Assembly (NCBI RefSeq): GCF_027594825.1
Contig: NZ_CP088930.1
Span: 62,001-126,000, forward strand
Direction of reading: 5' to 3'
Source of the DNA: Serratia liquefaciens
GTDB taxonomy: Bacteria; Pseudomonadota; Gammaproteobacteria; Enterobacterales; Enterobacteriaceae
Length of the DNA stretch: 64,000 bases
A program made the position numbers and the translations under genes. Shown here in pieces: positions 52,429 to 61,541 of the stretch. The notes below the pieces were generated by a model, which was given only the letters and a program-made list of their open reading frames with translations, was not told the origin of the DNA and ran no database searches. Position 1 is the stretch's first letter, and each line of letters begins with the position of its first letter.

Positions 52429-53365
52429 GGCACTGCTGGAACTGCGCGACGTGCGACTACGTTTCCCCGCCAGCTATAACTGGCGCGGTAAGCCACGAGA
52501 GTATGTTCATGCGCTCAATGGGCTGGATCTGAACATTATGCGCGGCGAAACCTTGGGCATCGTCGGTGAATCAGGGTGCGGTAAAAGTACCCTGGCGCAG
52601 TTGCTGATGGGGTTGTTGAAGCCCAGCAGTGGCGAGCTGCTGCGGGCGCGCAATGCCGGTTCCTGGTTTGGCAGCGGCATGCAAATGGTGTTTCAGGATC
52701 CGCAGTCATCGCTCGATCCACGCCTGCCGGTGTGGCGGATTATCACCGAGCCGGTATACGTGCAACAACACAACAGCGTGGCGGAAAGACGGGTGCAGGC
52801 GGCGGAGCTGGCTCAACAGGTGGGGCTGCGGCCGGAGGCGATTGACCGGTTGCCGCACGAATTTTCCGGCGGGCAGCGGCAGCGTATTTCCATCGCCCGC
52901 GCACTGTCGTCGCAGCCGGACATCATCGTGCTGGACGAGCCCACCTCGGCGCTGGATATCTCGGTGCAGGCGCAGATCCTCAATCTTTTGGTGGAGCTGC
53001 AACGCCAGCGCAACCTGACTTATGTGCTGATCTCGCATAACGTCTCGGTGATCCAGCACATGAGCGATCGGGTTGCGGTGATGTATCTGGGGCAGATTGT
53101 CGAACTGGGGCCGACCGCACAGGTGTTGCGTCAGCCGCAGCATCCTTACACCCGCTTGCTGCTGGATTCGGTGCCCCGTACCGGCCGCTCGCTGGGCGAC
53201 AGCGCGATTGAAGACCGCAAAGGCGAATTACCGGGCAACCGTCAGTTGCCGCAGGGCTGCTTTTTTCGCGAACGTTGCCCTTACGCCGGCGAGGGGTGCC
53301 AGCGACCGCAAAGTTTGAGGGTCAATTTGGGCGGCACGGCGGTGCGTTGCCATAAGGTGGCGTAG
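52418..53365 (+). CDS. ddpF: Dipeptide ABC transporter ATPase, second subunit
   Basis: A 315-residue DppF-type ATPase: Walker A GESGCGKSTLAQ, signature HEFSGGQRQRISIARA, Walker [13 protein letters not shown]. The C-terminal motif is CFFRERCPYAGEGC. TTTGGAGGTG precedes the ATG. It is the last gene of the ddp operon and ends convergent with yjcB across a hairpin. Confidence 0.93.
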   Translation: MNVEALLELRDVRLRFPASYNWRGKPREYVHALNGLDLNIMRGETLGIVGESGCGKSTLAQLLMGLLKPSSGELLRARNAGSWFGSGMQMVFQDPQSSLDPRLPVWRIITEPVYVQQHNSVAERRVQAAELAQQVGLRPEAIDRLPHEFSGGQRQRISIARALSSQPDIIVLDEPTSALDISVQAQILNLLVELQRQRNLTYVLISHNVSVIQHMSDRVAVMYLGQIVELGPTAQVLRQPQHPYTRLLLDSVPRTGRSLGDSAIEDRKGELPGNRQLPQGCFFRERCPYAGEGCQRPQSLRVNLGGTAVRCHKVA

Positions 53366-53410
53366 CCAATAGTGCTTGAGTAGGACAGGTGAAAATAATG
53401 GATTAACACG

Positions 53411-53439
53411 GCAGGCAAAGCGGGCAGCGCTTCGCCTGC
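53411..53439. terminator. Imperfect hairpin between ddpF and yjcB
   Basis: GCAGGCAAAGCG and CGCTTCGCCTGC pair over 12 bases with one mismatch around a short loop, between convergent genes. No T run follows. Confidence 0.5.
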
Positions 53440-53449
53440 TGATATTGAC

Positions 53450-53731
53450 TCAGGGCAGTGGCCAATCGGTAGGAGTATTGCTGACGACCTCGACATACAT
53501 GTCCCAGGCGTGGGACCAGAATTGCGTAAAGCCTTCCTGACTGAAGCTAATACCCATCAGGCCCATCACAAACCAGCAGGTGGTGAACAACCCGAGGCTG
53601 CTGAACATAAATGCCATGCCGTTGCGGCTGGTCTTACGGCAAACGACGTTTAGCTGGCTGGCCATAAACATCATAACGGCGCTAAGCAACTCCCAGCGCA
53701 TCATAATAAAACCTGTGGCAATGGCACTCAT
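53450..53731 (-). CDS. yjcB: YjcB-family inner-membrane protein
   Basis: A 93-residue membrane protein of unknown function. MMRWELLSAVMMFMASQLNV and the later CWFVMGLMGISF align with E. coli YjcB (DUF2755), as does the ending NTPTDWPLP. Two to three hydrophobic segments are present. The ATG at 53731 follows AAGGATCC. A perfect-core CRP site sits about 80 bases upstream. Confidence 0.85.
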   Translation of the reverse strand: MSAIATGFIMMRWELLSAVMMFMASQLNVVCRKTSRNGMAFMFSSLGLFTTCWFVMGLMGISFSQEGFTQFWSHAWDMYVEVVSNTPTDWPLP

Positions 53732-53802
53732 CGAACGGGATCCTTGGTGATAAAGCTGCTCCCGGCGAGCGGCCGGAAGGTCAGGGCAATGGGTGAAAAT
53801 AG

Positions 53803-53818
53803 TGTGATCTGCGTCACA
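53803..53818. promoter_or_regulatory. Consensus CRP site between yjcB and the PBP2 paralogue
   Basis: TGTGATCTGCGTCACA has the full TGTGA-N6-TCACA consensus. It lies 72 bases upstream of yjcB (minus) and about 207 bases upstream of the PBP2 gene (plus), so yjcB is the likelier target. Confidence 0.75.
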
Positions 53819-54024
53819 TTGTAGCACTGGGGTAAATCGCTGCTCAATCCCTGAGCGGGAGAAAAATCGCCATTTGGTAACATTCCAACATGCTGAAACA
53901 TTTATGCCATTTCATTAGCAACCTTTTAATGGGGAGCGCAAACCAATAACGCTATGCTTGCCGACTTTTCACTGCCCTGATTTATCTTGGGAAAATGTGA
54001 CGTCTGACAGGTAACTCGCCACGT

Positions 54025-55950
54025 ATGGCCCTATTAAAAGATAAAATTCGCGACCATTCCGCCGAAGAAATGTTGTTTATACGCCGCGCCGGCGTGGCAA
54101 TGGTGTTGGTCGTCGCCTGTTTCGGCGTGCTGATCCTCAACCTGTACCGCCTGCAGGTAAAACAGCATGCGTTCTACCAGACGCGTTCCAACCAGAACGA
54201 CATCAAGATGGTGCCGATTGCCCCCAGTCGCGGGCTGATTTTCGACCGCAATGGCATCCCGCTGGTGCGTAACATTACGCTGTACCAGATCCAGATTATC
54301 CCCAGCAAAATCGACAATATGACCGCGCTGCTGCAGGCGCTGACGCCGATTGTCGATCTGACGCCCGAAGATATCGCCGCTTTTCGCGATGATATGCACC
54401 ACAACGGCCGCTACAAGCCGGTCACCTTGAAAAGCGGGCTGACGGAAACCGAGGTGGCGCGCTTTGCGGTTAATCAATACCGCTTCGACGGGGTGACGAT
54501 TGACACCTATCAGCAGCGGGAATATCCCTACGGTGCCGAACTGGCCCACGTGGTAGGTTACGTGTCGAAGATCAACGATAGCGATTTGAAGCGGCTGGAC
54601 AAGGCGGGCCTCAGCGAGAACTATGCCGCCGACCACAATATTGGCAAACAGGGCATCGAGGCCTATTACGAGTCAGCGCTGCACGGCACCACCGGCTATC
54701 AGGAAGTGGAGGTGGATAACCACGGCCGCGTGATACGCCTGCTGAAAGAACAACCGCCACAGGCGGGCAAAAACATATACCTGACGCTCGATCTGCCGCT
54801 GCAGCAATATATCGAATCGGTGCTCAAAGGGCAGCGTGCGGCAGTGGTGGTGGAAGACCCGCGCGACGGCGGCATTTTGGCCATGGTCTCCAGCCCCAGT
54901 TACGATCCCAACCCTTTCGTCAAGGGCATCAGCTATCCCGCGTATAAAGCGCTGCTGAGCAACCCCGACCTGCCGCTGATCAACCGCGTCACGCAGGGGC
55001 TCTATCCGCCGGCATCCACGGTGAAGCCTTACATGGCCACTTCCGCGCTGTTTGCCGGGGTGATCACCCCCAACACCACCTTCTTTGGCGCCCCGACCTG
55101 GACCTTACCGGGCACCCAACGCCGTTATCGTGACTGGCTTAAAACCGGTCACGGCATGCTGAACGTGACCAAGGCAATCGAAGAGTCCGCCGATACCTTC
55201 TTTTATCAGGTGGCGTTTGAAATGGGCATTGACCGTATTCACAGCTGGCTGAGCCAGTTTGGTTACGGTCAGGCAACCGGGATTGACCTGAACGAAGAGT
55301 ATCGCGGCGTGCTGCCAAGCCGCGAATGGAAACGGCGGGTGCATAAAAAAGCCTGGTATCAGGGGGACACCATCTCGGTAGGCATCGGCCAGGGATATTG
55401 GGTGGCTACGCCGATCCAGATGGTGAAGGCGCTAACAACGCTGATCAACAACGGCAAGGTGAAAACGCCCCATTTGTTGTACTCCATGCGGCAGGGCAAC
55501 CTGGTGAGCCGCTACCAGCCACCGGCAGAGAGTGCGCAGATTGGCGATGCCAAATCGCCGTACTGGGGCATTGTCCGCAATGGCATGTACGGCATGGCCA
55601 ATCTGCCAAACGGCACCGGTTATAAGCTGTTCCATACTGCGCCGTATCAGATTGCCGCCAAGTCCGGGACTTCACAGGTGTTCGGTCTGAAGGAGAATCA
55701 GACTTATAACGCCAAAATGATCCCGGTGCGGCTGCGCGACCATATTTTCTATACGTTGTTCGCGCCGTATAAAAATCCGCGGGTGGCGATGGCGCTAATT
55801 CTGGAAAACGGCGGTGGTGACGGCGTGGTAGCCGGGCCGACGGCCCGGGCGATCCTCGACCATATATTTGACCCGGCCAACGTCCCACAGCCCGAGGATA
55901 ACCAGAAAGTTAAACCGGAGTTAAACGACAGCGCGGATGTGCAACAGTAA
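54025..55950 (+). CDS. mrdA: Penicillin-binding protein 2 paralogue (MrdA-type transpeptidase)
   Basis: A 641-residue class B penicillin-binding protein. A short cytoplasmic tail and one membrane helix (AMVLVVACFGVLILNLYRL) are followed by the pedestal domain and transpeptidase. The nucleophile is Ser331 in PPASTVKPYM. SAD of EESADTFFYQ takes the SxN position and the KTG-type motif is KSGTSQ. Length fits E. coli PBP2 (633). No rodA, rlpA or ybeB-like gene is nearby, so this is probably not the primary elongasome copy. It directly precedes a PBP3-type paralogue. Confidence 0.88.
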   Translation: MALLKDKIRDHSAEEMLFIRRAGVAMVLVVACFGVLILNLYRLQVKQHAFYQTRSNQNDIKMVPIAPSRGLIFDRNGIPLVRNITLYQIQIIPSKIDNMTALLQALTPIVDLTPEDIAAFRDDMHHNGRYKPVTLKSGLTETEVARFAVNQYRFDGVTIDTYQQREYPYGAELAHVVGYVSKINDSDLKRLDKAGLSENYAADHNIGKQGIEAYYESALHGTTGYQEVEVDNHGRVIRLLKEQPPQAGKNIYLTLDLPLQQYIESVLKGQRAAVVVEDPRDGGILAMVSSPSYDPNPFVKGISYPAYKALLSNPDLPLINRVTQGLYPPASTVKPYMATSALFAGVITPNTTFFGAPTWTLPGTQRRYRDWLKTGHGMLNVTKAIEESADTFFYQVAFEMGIDRIHSWLSQFGYGQATGIDLNEEYRGVLPSREWKRRVHKKAWYQGDTISVGIGQGYWVATPIQMVKALTTLINNGKVKTPHLLYSMRQGNLVSRYQPPAESAQIGDAKSPYWGIVRNGMYGMANLPNGTGYKLFHTAPYQIAAKSGTSQVFGLKENQTYNAKMIPVRLRDHIFYTLFAPYKNPRVAMALILENGGGDGVVAGPTARAILDHIFDPANVPQPEDNQKVKPELNDSADVQQ

Positions 55951-56052
55951 ACGCGTTTGTTTTTACTTTCTTACAAACTGCAATCTTCTCACTATTTCTG
56001 TCAGGGTAGACTGAAATAATCGCATAACGTTAATAAAAACGCAGGGTTAACA

Positions 56053-57771
56053 GTGGCGCCATCAACAAAAAAAAGCGGTAAAAATTATTCAACCCTTCGC
56101 TTTGGCTGGATTTGCGGTGGGATACTGGTCTGCTTTTTCCTGCTGGCCTTTCGGGTCGGCTATTTGCAACTGCTGGAACATCAGCAGTTGGCGGACCAGG
56201 CGGATCAGCGTTCGATCCGCACTCAGGTGTTGCCCACCAACCGGGGGATGATCACCGACCGCAACGGCGAGGCCTTGGCCGTCAGCGTGTCTTCGAAAGA
56301 TATCGTGCTGGATCCCAAGCACATTCTCGACACCCATACCGATATTGGCAATGAACGCTGGCAGAGCCTGGCTAACGTGCTGAAAATGCCGCTAACCGAG
56401 GTACAAAGGCTGATCCAGGCTAACGCCCACAAGCGTTTTGTCTATCTGGCCCGCAAGGTCGAGGATGATAATGCCAATTACATCAGCAAGCTGCATTTGA
56501 CCGGGGTCAGTACCGAACAGGACTTCAGCCGCTTTTACCCGATGAGCCAGGATGCCGCCGGGCTGATCGGCATTGTCGGGCAGGACAATCAGGGGCTCGA
56601 AGGGATCGAATTGGGCTTTAACCACCTGTTGCAAGGCAAGAACGGCCTGCGGGTTTACCAGAAGGACGGCAGCGGGGCGGTGATTGGCGTGATCAAGAAC
56701 GTCGATCCCGTGCCGCCGCCGAATGTCACGCTGAGTATTGATAAATTCATCCAGTACGTGCTGTACGCGCAAATTCGCGACGGCGTGGTGGCAAACCAGG
56801 CCGATTCCGGCTGTGCGGTGCTGGTAAAAGTGAATACCGGTGAAGTGCTGGGGATGGCCAGCTATCCGTCATTCAACCCGAACAACTACGCCAATACTCC
56901 GGCCAAAGATATCCGCAACGTGTGCAGCAGCGACAGTTTCGAACCGGGTTCTACCGTGAAGCCGGTGGTGGTGATGGTCGGGCTGGAGCACCGGCTGATT
57001 AAGCCGGATACCGTACTGGACACCACGCCTTACCGGGTCAATGGCCATTTGATCAAAGACGTTGGCCACTGGTCGAAATTGACCATTACCGGCGTGCTGC
57101 AAAAATCGAGCGACATCGCCGTTTCACATATTGCGCTGGCGCTGCCCGCCACCGTACTGCCTGCGGTTTACAAGAGCTTTGGATTGGGCCGGCCGACTGA
57201 CCTGGGCATCGGCAACGAAAGCAGCGGTTATTTGCCGCAGCACCGTGAACGCTGGGCTGACATCGAACGCGCAACCTTCTCCTTTGGTTATGGTTTGCGT
57301 GTGACCCCGTTACAGATGGCACGCGAATACGCGGCCATCGGTTCCTATGGCGTTTATCGGCCATTGTCGATCACCCGAGTGACGCCACCGGTGATGGGGC
57401 AGCGCATTTTGCCGGAAGAAACGGTAAAAACCGTGGTGCATATGATGGAAAGCGATGCCTTGCCGGGGGGCAGTGGGGTCAGCGCGGCGGTGCCGGGTTA
57501 CCGTTTGGCGATTAAAACCGGTACCGCAGAGAAAATGGGCACCAACGGCAAATACGACGGCGGTTACATTAACTACACCGCCGGCGTGGCACCGGCCAGC
57601 GATCCGCAGGTGGCGCTGGTGGTGATGGTCAACAACCCGAAAGCCGGCAAGCACTTCGGTGGTTCGGTGGCTGGCCCGGTGTTCGGCAAGATCATGGCGC
57701 AGGTATTGGAACATATGAATATCTTACCTGATGCCCAGCCGTTGAACGTCGTTTCGCAGGTTAAAGGCTAA
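56053..57771 (+). CDS. Penicillin-binding protein 3 paralogue (FtsI-type transpeptidase)
   Basis: A 572-residue class B penicillin-binding protein from a GTG start, with AGGG 7 bases upstream. A membrane helix (ICGGILVCFFLLAFRVGYL) precedes the pedestal and transpeptidase. The nucleophile is Ser300 in EPGSTVKPVV, and KTGTAEK starts at Lys488. The SxN motif reads Ser352-Ser353-Asp354 where E. coli FtsI has SSN. E. coli FtsI is 588 residues and sits in the dcw cluster, absent here. This copy resembles the condition-specific PBP3 of Salmonella (PBP3SAL). It lies about 100 bases after the PBP2 paralogue. Confidence 0.88.
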   Translation: MAPSTKKSGKNYSTLRFGWICGGILVCFFLLAFRVGYLQLLEHQQLADQADQRSIRTQVLPTNRGMITDRNGEALAVSVSSKDIVLDPKHILDTHTDIGNERWQSLANVLKMPLTEVQRLIQANAHKRFVYLARKVEDDNANYISKLHLTGVSTEQDFSRFYPMSQDAAGLIGIVGQDNQGLEGIELGFNHLLQGKNGLRVYQKDGSGAVIGVIKNVDPVPPPNVTLSIDKFIQYVLYAQIRDGVVANQADSGCAVLVKVNTGEVLGMASYPSFNPNNYANTPAKDIRNVCSSDSFEPGSTVKPVVVMVGLEHRLIKPDTVLDTTPYRVNGHLIKDVGHWSKLTITGVLQKSSDIAVSHIALALPATVLPAVYKSFGLGRPTDLGIGNESSGYLPQHRERWADIERATFSFGYGLRVTPLQMAREYAAIGSYGVYRPLSITRVTPPVMGQRILPEETVKTVVHMMESDALPGGSGVSAAVPGYRLAIKTGTAEKMGTNGKYDGGYINYTAGVAPASDPQVALVVMVNNPKAGKHFGGSVAGPVFGKIMAQVLEHMNILPDAQPLNVVSQVKG

Positions 57772-57777
57772 CCTGAT

Positions 57778-57814
57778 GTTCCCCCCTCTGCGGAGGGGGA
57801 ACCAGTCACTTTTT
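57778..57814 (+). terminator. Terminator after the PBP3 paralogue
   Basis: GTTCCCCC and GGGGGAAC form a perfect 8-bp stem around a 9-base loop, with a five-T run 8 bases later. Confidence 0.65.
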
Positions 57815-58055
57815 CAACGTCGCAAGGTGGGCCTGTACCCATTCGACATCACGAGTGAAGTTAAGATAAATCTGGCGGTTTTATTAAAAAGGGGAATGTT
57901 TTTTAAGCGTCGATACTTTGTATGGGCGGGAATATTTATAGATAAGACAATCTGATTAATTCGATAAAATAAAAATAATCCCAAGTGCCAATTCGTGGCG
58001 AATAAAATAAATTCGGCCGGGTATCTTCTACTGAAAACTACCCGGCCTGAAAATA

Positions 58056-58268
58056 TTAACGGCTGGTTTGGTGGCCGATGATGCCGCCCAGCGCTGCGCC
58101 GCCCAAGGTACCCAGCGTACTGCCGTCGGTCAATACTGCACCACCCAGAGCGCCGACGCCGGCACCGATAGCGGTGTTGCGATCGCGGTGCGACATATTC
58201 CCACATGCGGTGACAGAAAGCGTTGCCATGATGATAACCATCACGCCTGCGGCACGTTTAAGGTTCAT
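58056..58268 (-). CDS. osmB: Osmotically inducible lipoprotein OsmB
   Basis: A 70-residue lipoprotein. The signal ends in lipobox VTAC, followed by a glycine-zipper body: RDRNTAIGAGVGALGGAVL, then TLGGAALGGIIGHQ. The sequence closely follows E. coli OsmB (72 residues). It is an outer-membrane or periplasmic stress lipoprotein. AGGAAAC precedes the ATG. In E. coli it is controlled by osmolarity, RpoS and Rcs; those boxes were not resolved here. Confidence 0.93.
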   Translation of the reverse strand: MNLKRAAGVMVIIMATLSVTACGNMSHRDRNTAIGAGVGALGGAVLTDGSTLGTLGGAALGGIIGHQTSR

Positions 58269-58651
58269 AAGAGTTTCCTGATAAATTGCCTAATTAACAG
58301 ACAAAGAAAGCACTGATTAATCGGCCGGTAGAAGTTGAGATGAATGTATTCTGCCGAAAGAAAATAGAACAGGTAAATATTCTTAATTTTATGACATCGA
58401 ATTTTATTTAATCGCCATTTTACTTTGGGATGATGATTAAATCGCCAGCCTGTTATCTCTTAGGGCAGGTTGGATAATCCTTAAAACGCGTTAAAAATCC
58501 TAAGGCCCAGGGGTATTGGCTAATACGTGTTCTGGCCTGAATTGGCGTACGGGTACTTCAGGGTATGGTCGCCATCGTGTTGTCCCTGACAGAGAGCATT
58601 TTTTTGCATTGCGGTAATGCAACTGTGTAAGTTACATTAGCGATATTGAGT
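58269..58651. other. Intergenic region between osmB and acrZ
   Basis: Together with the CRP site and acrZ leader this is a gap of about 490 bases. It must hold the osmB promoters on the minus strand. CTTAGG and CCTAAG segments near 58460 and 58500 could pair, but no confident small RNA can be called. Confidence 0.3.
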
Positions 58652-58667
58652 TGTGATCTGCATCACA
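58652..58667. promoter_or_regulatory. Consensus CRP site upstream of acrZ
   Basis: TGTGATCTGCATCACA matches the full CRP consensus and lies 93 bases before the acrZ ATG. It differs by a single base from the site at 53803. Confidence 0.75.
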
Positions 58668-58759
58668 GATTGAAATCAAGCAAAAATAACCTTAAGAAAT
58701 TCCAGGGAAATTTTCCTTTCTGGGCAGGCTTTTTGCTGCTTAAAAACCAGGAGACAACG

Positions 58760-58894
58760 ATGTTAGAAATGCTAGAGAGTTTGGCCACCGTGGTGATCAT
58801 GGTACCGGTAATGATAGCCCTGTTGCTTGGCTCGATTTATGGCTTGGGCGAGCTGTTTAACCTGTTTTCTGCCGTTGGCGGGAAAAAGAGCTGA
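58760..58894 (+). CDS. acrZ: AcrAB-TolC accessory small membrane protein AcrZ
   Basis: A 44-residue single-helix protein. [19 protein letters not shown] and the later [14 protein letters not shown] match E. coli AcrZ (49 residues) along its length. AcrZ lies in a groove of AcrB and changes its substrate preference. CCAGGAGACAACG precedes the ATG, so the longer upstream frame is not needed. In E. coli it neighbours modE/modA, but here it sits between osmB and an ABC importer. Confidence 0.93.
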   Translation: MLEMLESLATVVIMVPVMIALLLGSIYGLGELFNLFSAVGGKKS

Positions 58895-58912
58895 CGCGGA
58901 AATAATGTTCGA

Positions 58913-58927
58913 GGGGCGCAATGCCCC
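58913..58927. terminator. Short hairpin between convergent acrZ and ABC ATPase genes
   Basis: GGGGC and GCCCC form a small GC stem 19 bases after the acrZ stop. The downstream T run is weak. Confidence 0.45.
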
Positions 58928-58938
58928 CCGATGCAGGT

Positions 58939-59700
58939 TTAAAGTACCGTTGCCAGGAAATCACGCGTTCTTTGATGTACCGGTTCATCCAGCACCTGTT
59001 TTGCCGTCCCCGTTTCGACCACTTTCCCTTGATCCATAAAGATGATTTGGTCCGCCACTTCGCGGGCAAACCCTATTTCATGCGTCACCACCACCATGGT
59101 CATGCCAGAGTGCGCCAGGCCTTTCATCACCTGCAGCACTTCGCCAACCAATTCGGGATCGAGCGCAGAAGTGGGCTCGTCGAACAGTAGCACCTCTGGC
59201 GTCATCGCCAGGGCACGGGCGATCGCCACTCGCTGTTGCTGTCCACCAGAAAGCTCGCGTGGCCAGGCGTGAATGCGATGTTCCAGCCCGACGCGGGCCA
59301 GCAGCGCTTTTGCCCGTTCCACCACTAGACTTTTTTTCTCCTTTTTGACCAGCAACGGGGCCTCAGTGACGTTCTCCAGCACGGTGCGGTGCGGGAATAA
59401 ATTGAACTGTTGGAACACCATACCGATGCTTTTACGCTGTTCGGCCACTTCGCGTTCCTTCAGTTCATACAGCTGGTTGCCTTTTTGGCGGTACCCTATG
59501 AGTTGCTCGCCTACCCGAATGGTTCCGCCGTCTAGTTTTTCCAGGTGATTGATGCAGCGCAGCAAGGTCGACTTCCCCGAACCGGAAGGGCCGAGGATCA
59601 CCGTTACCGAGCCTGCCGGGATCTGCAGGCTGATGTTTTTCAACACTTCGGTGCCGGAAAATGACTTGCGCACCTGGTTGATCTGAATGGCGGCGCTCAT
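58939..59700 (-). CDS. Polar amino-acid ABC transporter ATPase
   Basis: A 253-residue GlnQ/TcyN-type ATPase: Walker [13 protein letters not shown], signature [16 protein letters not shown], Walker [13 protein letters not shown], switch His in [10 protein letters not shown]. It is the last gene of the operon. Its ATG overlaps the permease stop by 4 bases. In Bacillus subtilis the matching gene is yxeO. Confidence 0.93.
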   Translation of the reverse strand: MSAAIQINQVRKSFSGTEVLKNISLQIPAGSVTVILGPSGSGKSTLLRCINHLEKLDGGTIRVGEQLIGYRQKGNQLYELKEREVAEQRKSIGMVFQQFNLFPHRTVLENVTEAPLLVKKEKKSLVVERAKALLARVGLEHRIHAWPRELSGGQQQRVAIARALAMTPEVLLFDEPTSALDPELVGEVLQVMKGLAHSGMTMVVVTHEIGFAREVADQIIFMDQGKVVETGTAKQVLDEPVHQRTRDFLATVL

Positions 59701-60614
59701 GACTCTGCCTCCTGTGCCGGGCTGGATGCGGCTTTGCGGGGACGGAACAGCCAGTTGCTGCGCGCCGCCTGGCTACCACGGCCAAAATAGCGCTCAACAT
59801 AGTACTGGCCGATCGACAAAATCGAGGTCATCACCAGATACCACAACGTGGCGACCAACAGCAACGGGATCACCTCGTAGGTGCGCTGATAGATGATCTG
59901 CGCCGAATAGAGCACGTCCTGCAGGGCGATCACCGAGACCACCGCCGTGGTTTTAAGCTGCCCGATCACCTCATTGCCGGCAGGGGGCAAAATGGTGCGC
60001 ATGGCCTGCGGCAAAACTACGCGCCACAGGATTTGTCCACGGCGATACCCCAAGGCCTTGGCGGCCTCAAACTGGCCACTGCCGACGCTTTGGATACCGG
60101 CGCGCACAATCTCCGCCGCATAAGCCGACTGATGCATCACCAGGGCGATCACCGCCGCGCTGAAGGTACTGATGAGGGTGTTGGTAGGGGCGCTGGCCAC
60201 TTCACCCAGGAAGGGGATCCACAGGCTGATGCGCGGGTAGAGTGCCGCGATGTTGTACCACAGGAAAAGCTGTACCAGCATCGGCACCGCGCGGAAAAAC
60301 CAGGTATAGAACCAGCTCACCGCCACCAGCACCGGGTTGGCCGACAGACGCATCAACGCCAGCAGCACGCCTCCGGCGAAGCCGAAGATCACCGAAATCA
60401 CGGTGAGCTTCAGCGTCATGATCACGCCATTGATAATCGACGCTTCGGTAAAGTTTTCCGCCACCACCGCCCATTCGAAGCGCGGGTTATGCAGCATCGA
60501 ATTGGCGATGATGCCGACGATCAGCAGCACCAACAGGGCGCTGAACCAGCGCCCATAATGCCGATGACCGACGATGCGCAGTTCGGCATCACCGGCCGCT
60601 TGTGGCCCACTCAT
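59697..60614 (-). CDS. Polar amino-acid ABC transporter permease
   Basis: A 305-residue HisM-type permease. An N-terminal helix ([19 protein letters not shown]) is followed by the HisM/GlnP core ([20 protein letters not shown]) and the coupling motif [20 protein letters not shown]. It overlaps both neighbours by 4 bases. It would form a homodimeric channel for an amino acid or a derivative such as an S-modified cysteine. It matches yxeN by position. Confidence 0.92.
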   Translation of the reverse strand: MSGPQAAGDAELRIVGHRHYGRWFSALLVLLIVGIIANSMLHNPRFEWAVVAENFTEASIINGVIMTLKLTVISVIFGFAGGVLLALMRLSANPVLVAVSWFYTWFFRAVPMLVQLFLWYNIAALYPRISLWIPFLGEVASAPTNTLISTFSAAVIALVMHQSAYAAEIVRAGIQSVGSGQFEAAKALGYRRGQILWRVVLPQAMRTILPPAGNEVIGQLKTTAVVSVIALQDVLYSAQIIYQRTYEVIPLLLVATLWYLVMTSILSIGQYYVERYFGRGSQAARSNWLFRPRKAASSPAQEAES

Positions 60615-61528
60615 TTTGCAATCTCTTCATTGATGCCGGCGGTTTTCACCGCGCCGAAGCCGATATCCCAGCCGTCGAGGATTTTTTGGTAACTGCCGTC
60701 GGCAATCAGCGAGTTAAGCGCCGCCTGCACCGGTTTCACCAGATCGGAACCTTTCGGCAAGGCGATGGCGACCGTGGTGCCCTCAATGTTGATGTCACCG
60801 GCCAGCGCCAGCGGTTTAACGTGGGTTGCCTGATAACGCAGGCCTTCATACGGACCAAAGAACATCGGTACTCGTCCGCTGATCACCGCCTGAACACCGG
60901 CTGGACGGTCGGGGAAAATCGGAATGGTGATCGCCGGTTTTCCGCCGCTGACGCAACTGTCGCTGGCCTGCTGCAAGCGGGTGATTTGTGAGGTGCCCGC
61001 CCCGGCGCCGACGGTTTGTCCGCAAAGCTGCGCCAGCTCGGTGTAAGGGCCGAGGGCGGCATCTTTACGGGCGATTAGCGCCAGTTTTGACGCGTTGTAA
61101 TAGCCGACAAAATCGACCTGTTGGAAGCGCTTCTTGTTGGCATCGATATTGGCCAGGGCAACGTCATAACGGCCGGACTTCAGGCCGGGGATGATATTGT
61201 CGAAACCGCCGGTATCCTTCCAGTGGATTGCCACGCCGAGGCGATCGGCGATGGCGCTCATCACGTCAATTTCACGCCCGGCCAGCGTTTTGTTGTCCGC
61301 CTCATAGAAAGTGGTCGGTGGCGTATTGGGGTTGGTGCCCGCCACGATGTAACCGGCTTTTTTTATTGCTTCCGGCAGGCTGTCGTGCAGTGCGGGATCT
61401 GCGCTGGCTTTTACCGCGGCGCGGAAGGGCACATCGCCTTCGGCGGCATAGCCGACGGCCAGCGGAGCCAGGGTAGCGCTGGCCAGCAGCAGGGACAGTA
61501 CGGTGCGTTTGAGGTTGGTTTTCATCAT
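60611..61528 (-). CDS. Amino-acid-type periplasmic binding protein
   Basis: A 305-residue SBP_bac_3 protein. The Sec signal (VLSLLLASATLAPLAVGYA) is cut before AEGD. The family region reads YIVAGTNPNTPPTTFYEADN, then LAGREIDVMSAIADRLG and SGRYDVALANIDANKKR. Two cysteines (QLCGQTV, DSCVSGG) could form a disulfide. It supplies substrate to the permease and ATPase downstream. It matches yxeM by position. Confidence 0.92.
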   Translation of the reverse strand: MMKTNLKRTVLSLLLASATLAPLAVGYAAEGDVPFRAAVKASADPALHDSLPEAIKKAGYIVAGTNPNTPPTTFYEADNKTLAGREIDVMSAIADRLGVAIHWKDTGGFDNIIPGLKSGRYDVALANIDANKKRFQQVDFVGYYNASKLALIARKDAALGPYTELAQLCGQTVGAGAGTSQITRLQQASDSCVSGGKPAITIPIFPDRPAGVQAVISGRVPMFFGPYEGLRYQATHVKPLALAGDINIEGTTVAIALPKGSDLVKPVQAALNSLIADGSYQKILDGWDIGFGAVKTAGINEEIAK

Positions 61529-61541
61529 GTTTCCCTGCGAA

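Noticed and set aside
57814..58206. 130-codon minus-strand frame next to osmB
   Set aside because: Most of it is an alternative frame of osmB, and the rest is low-complexity intergenic sequence.
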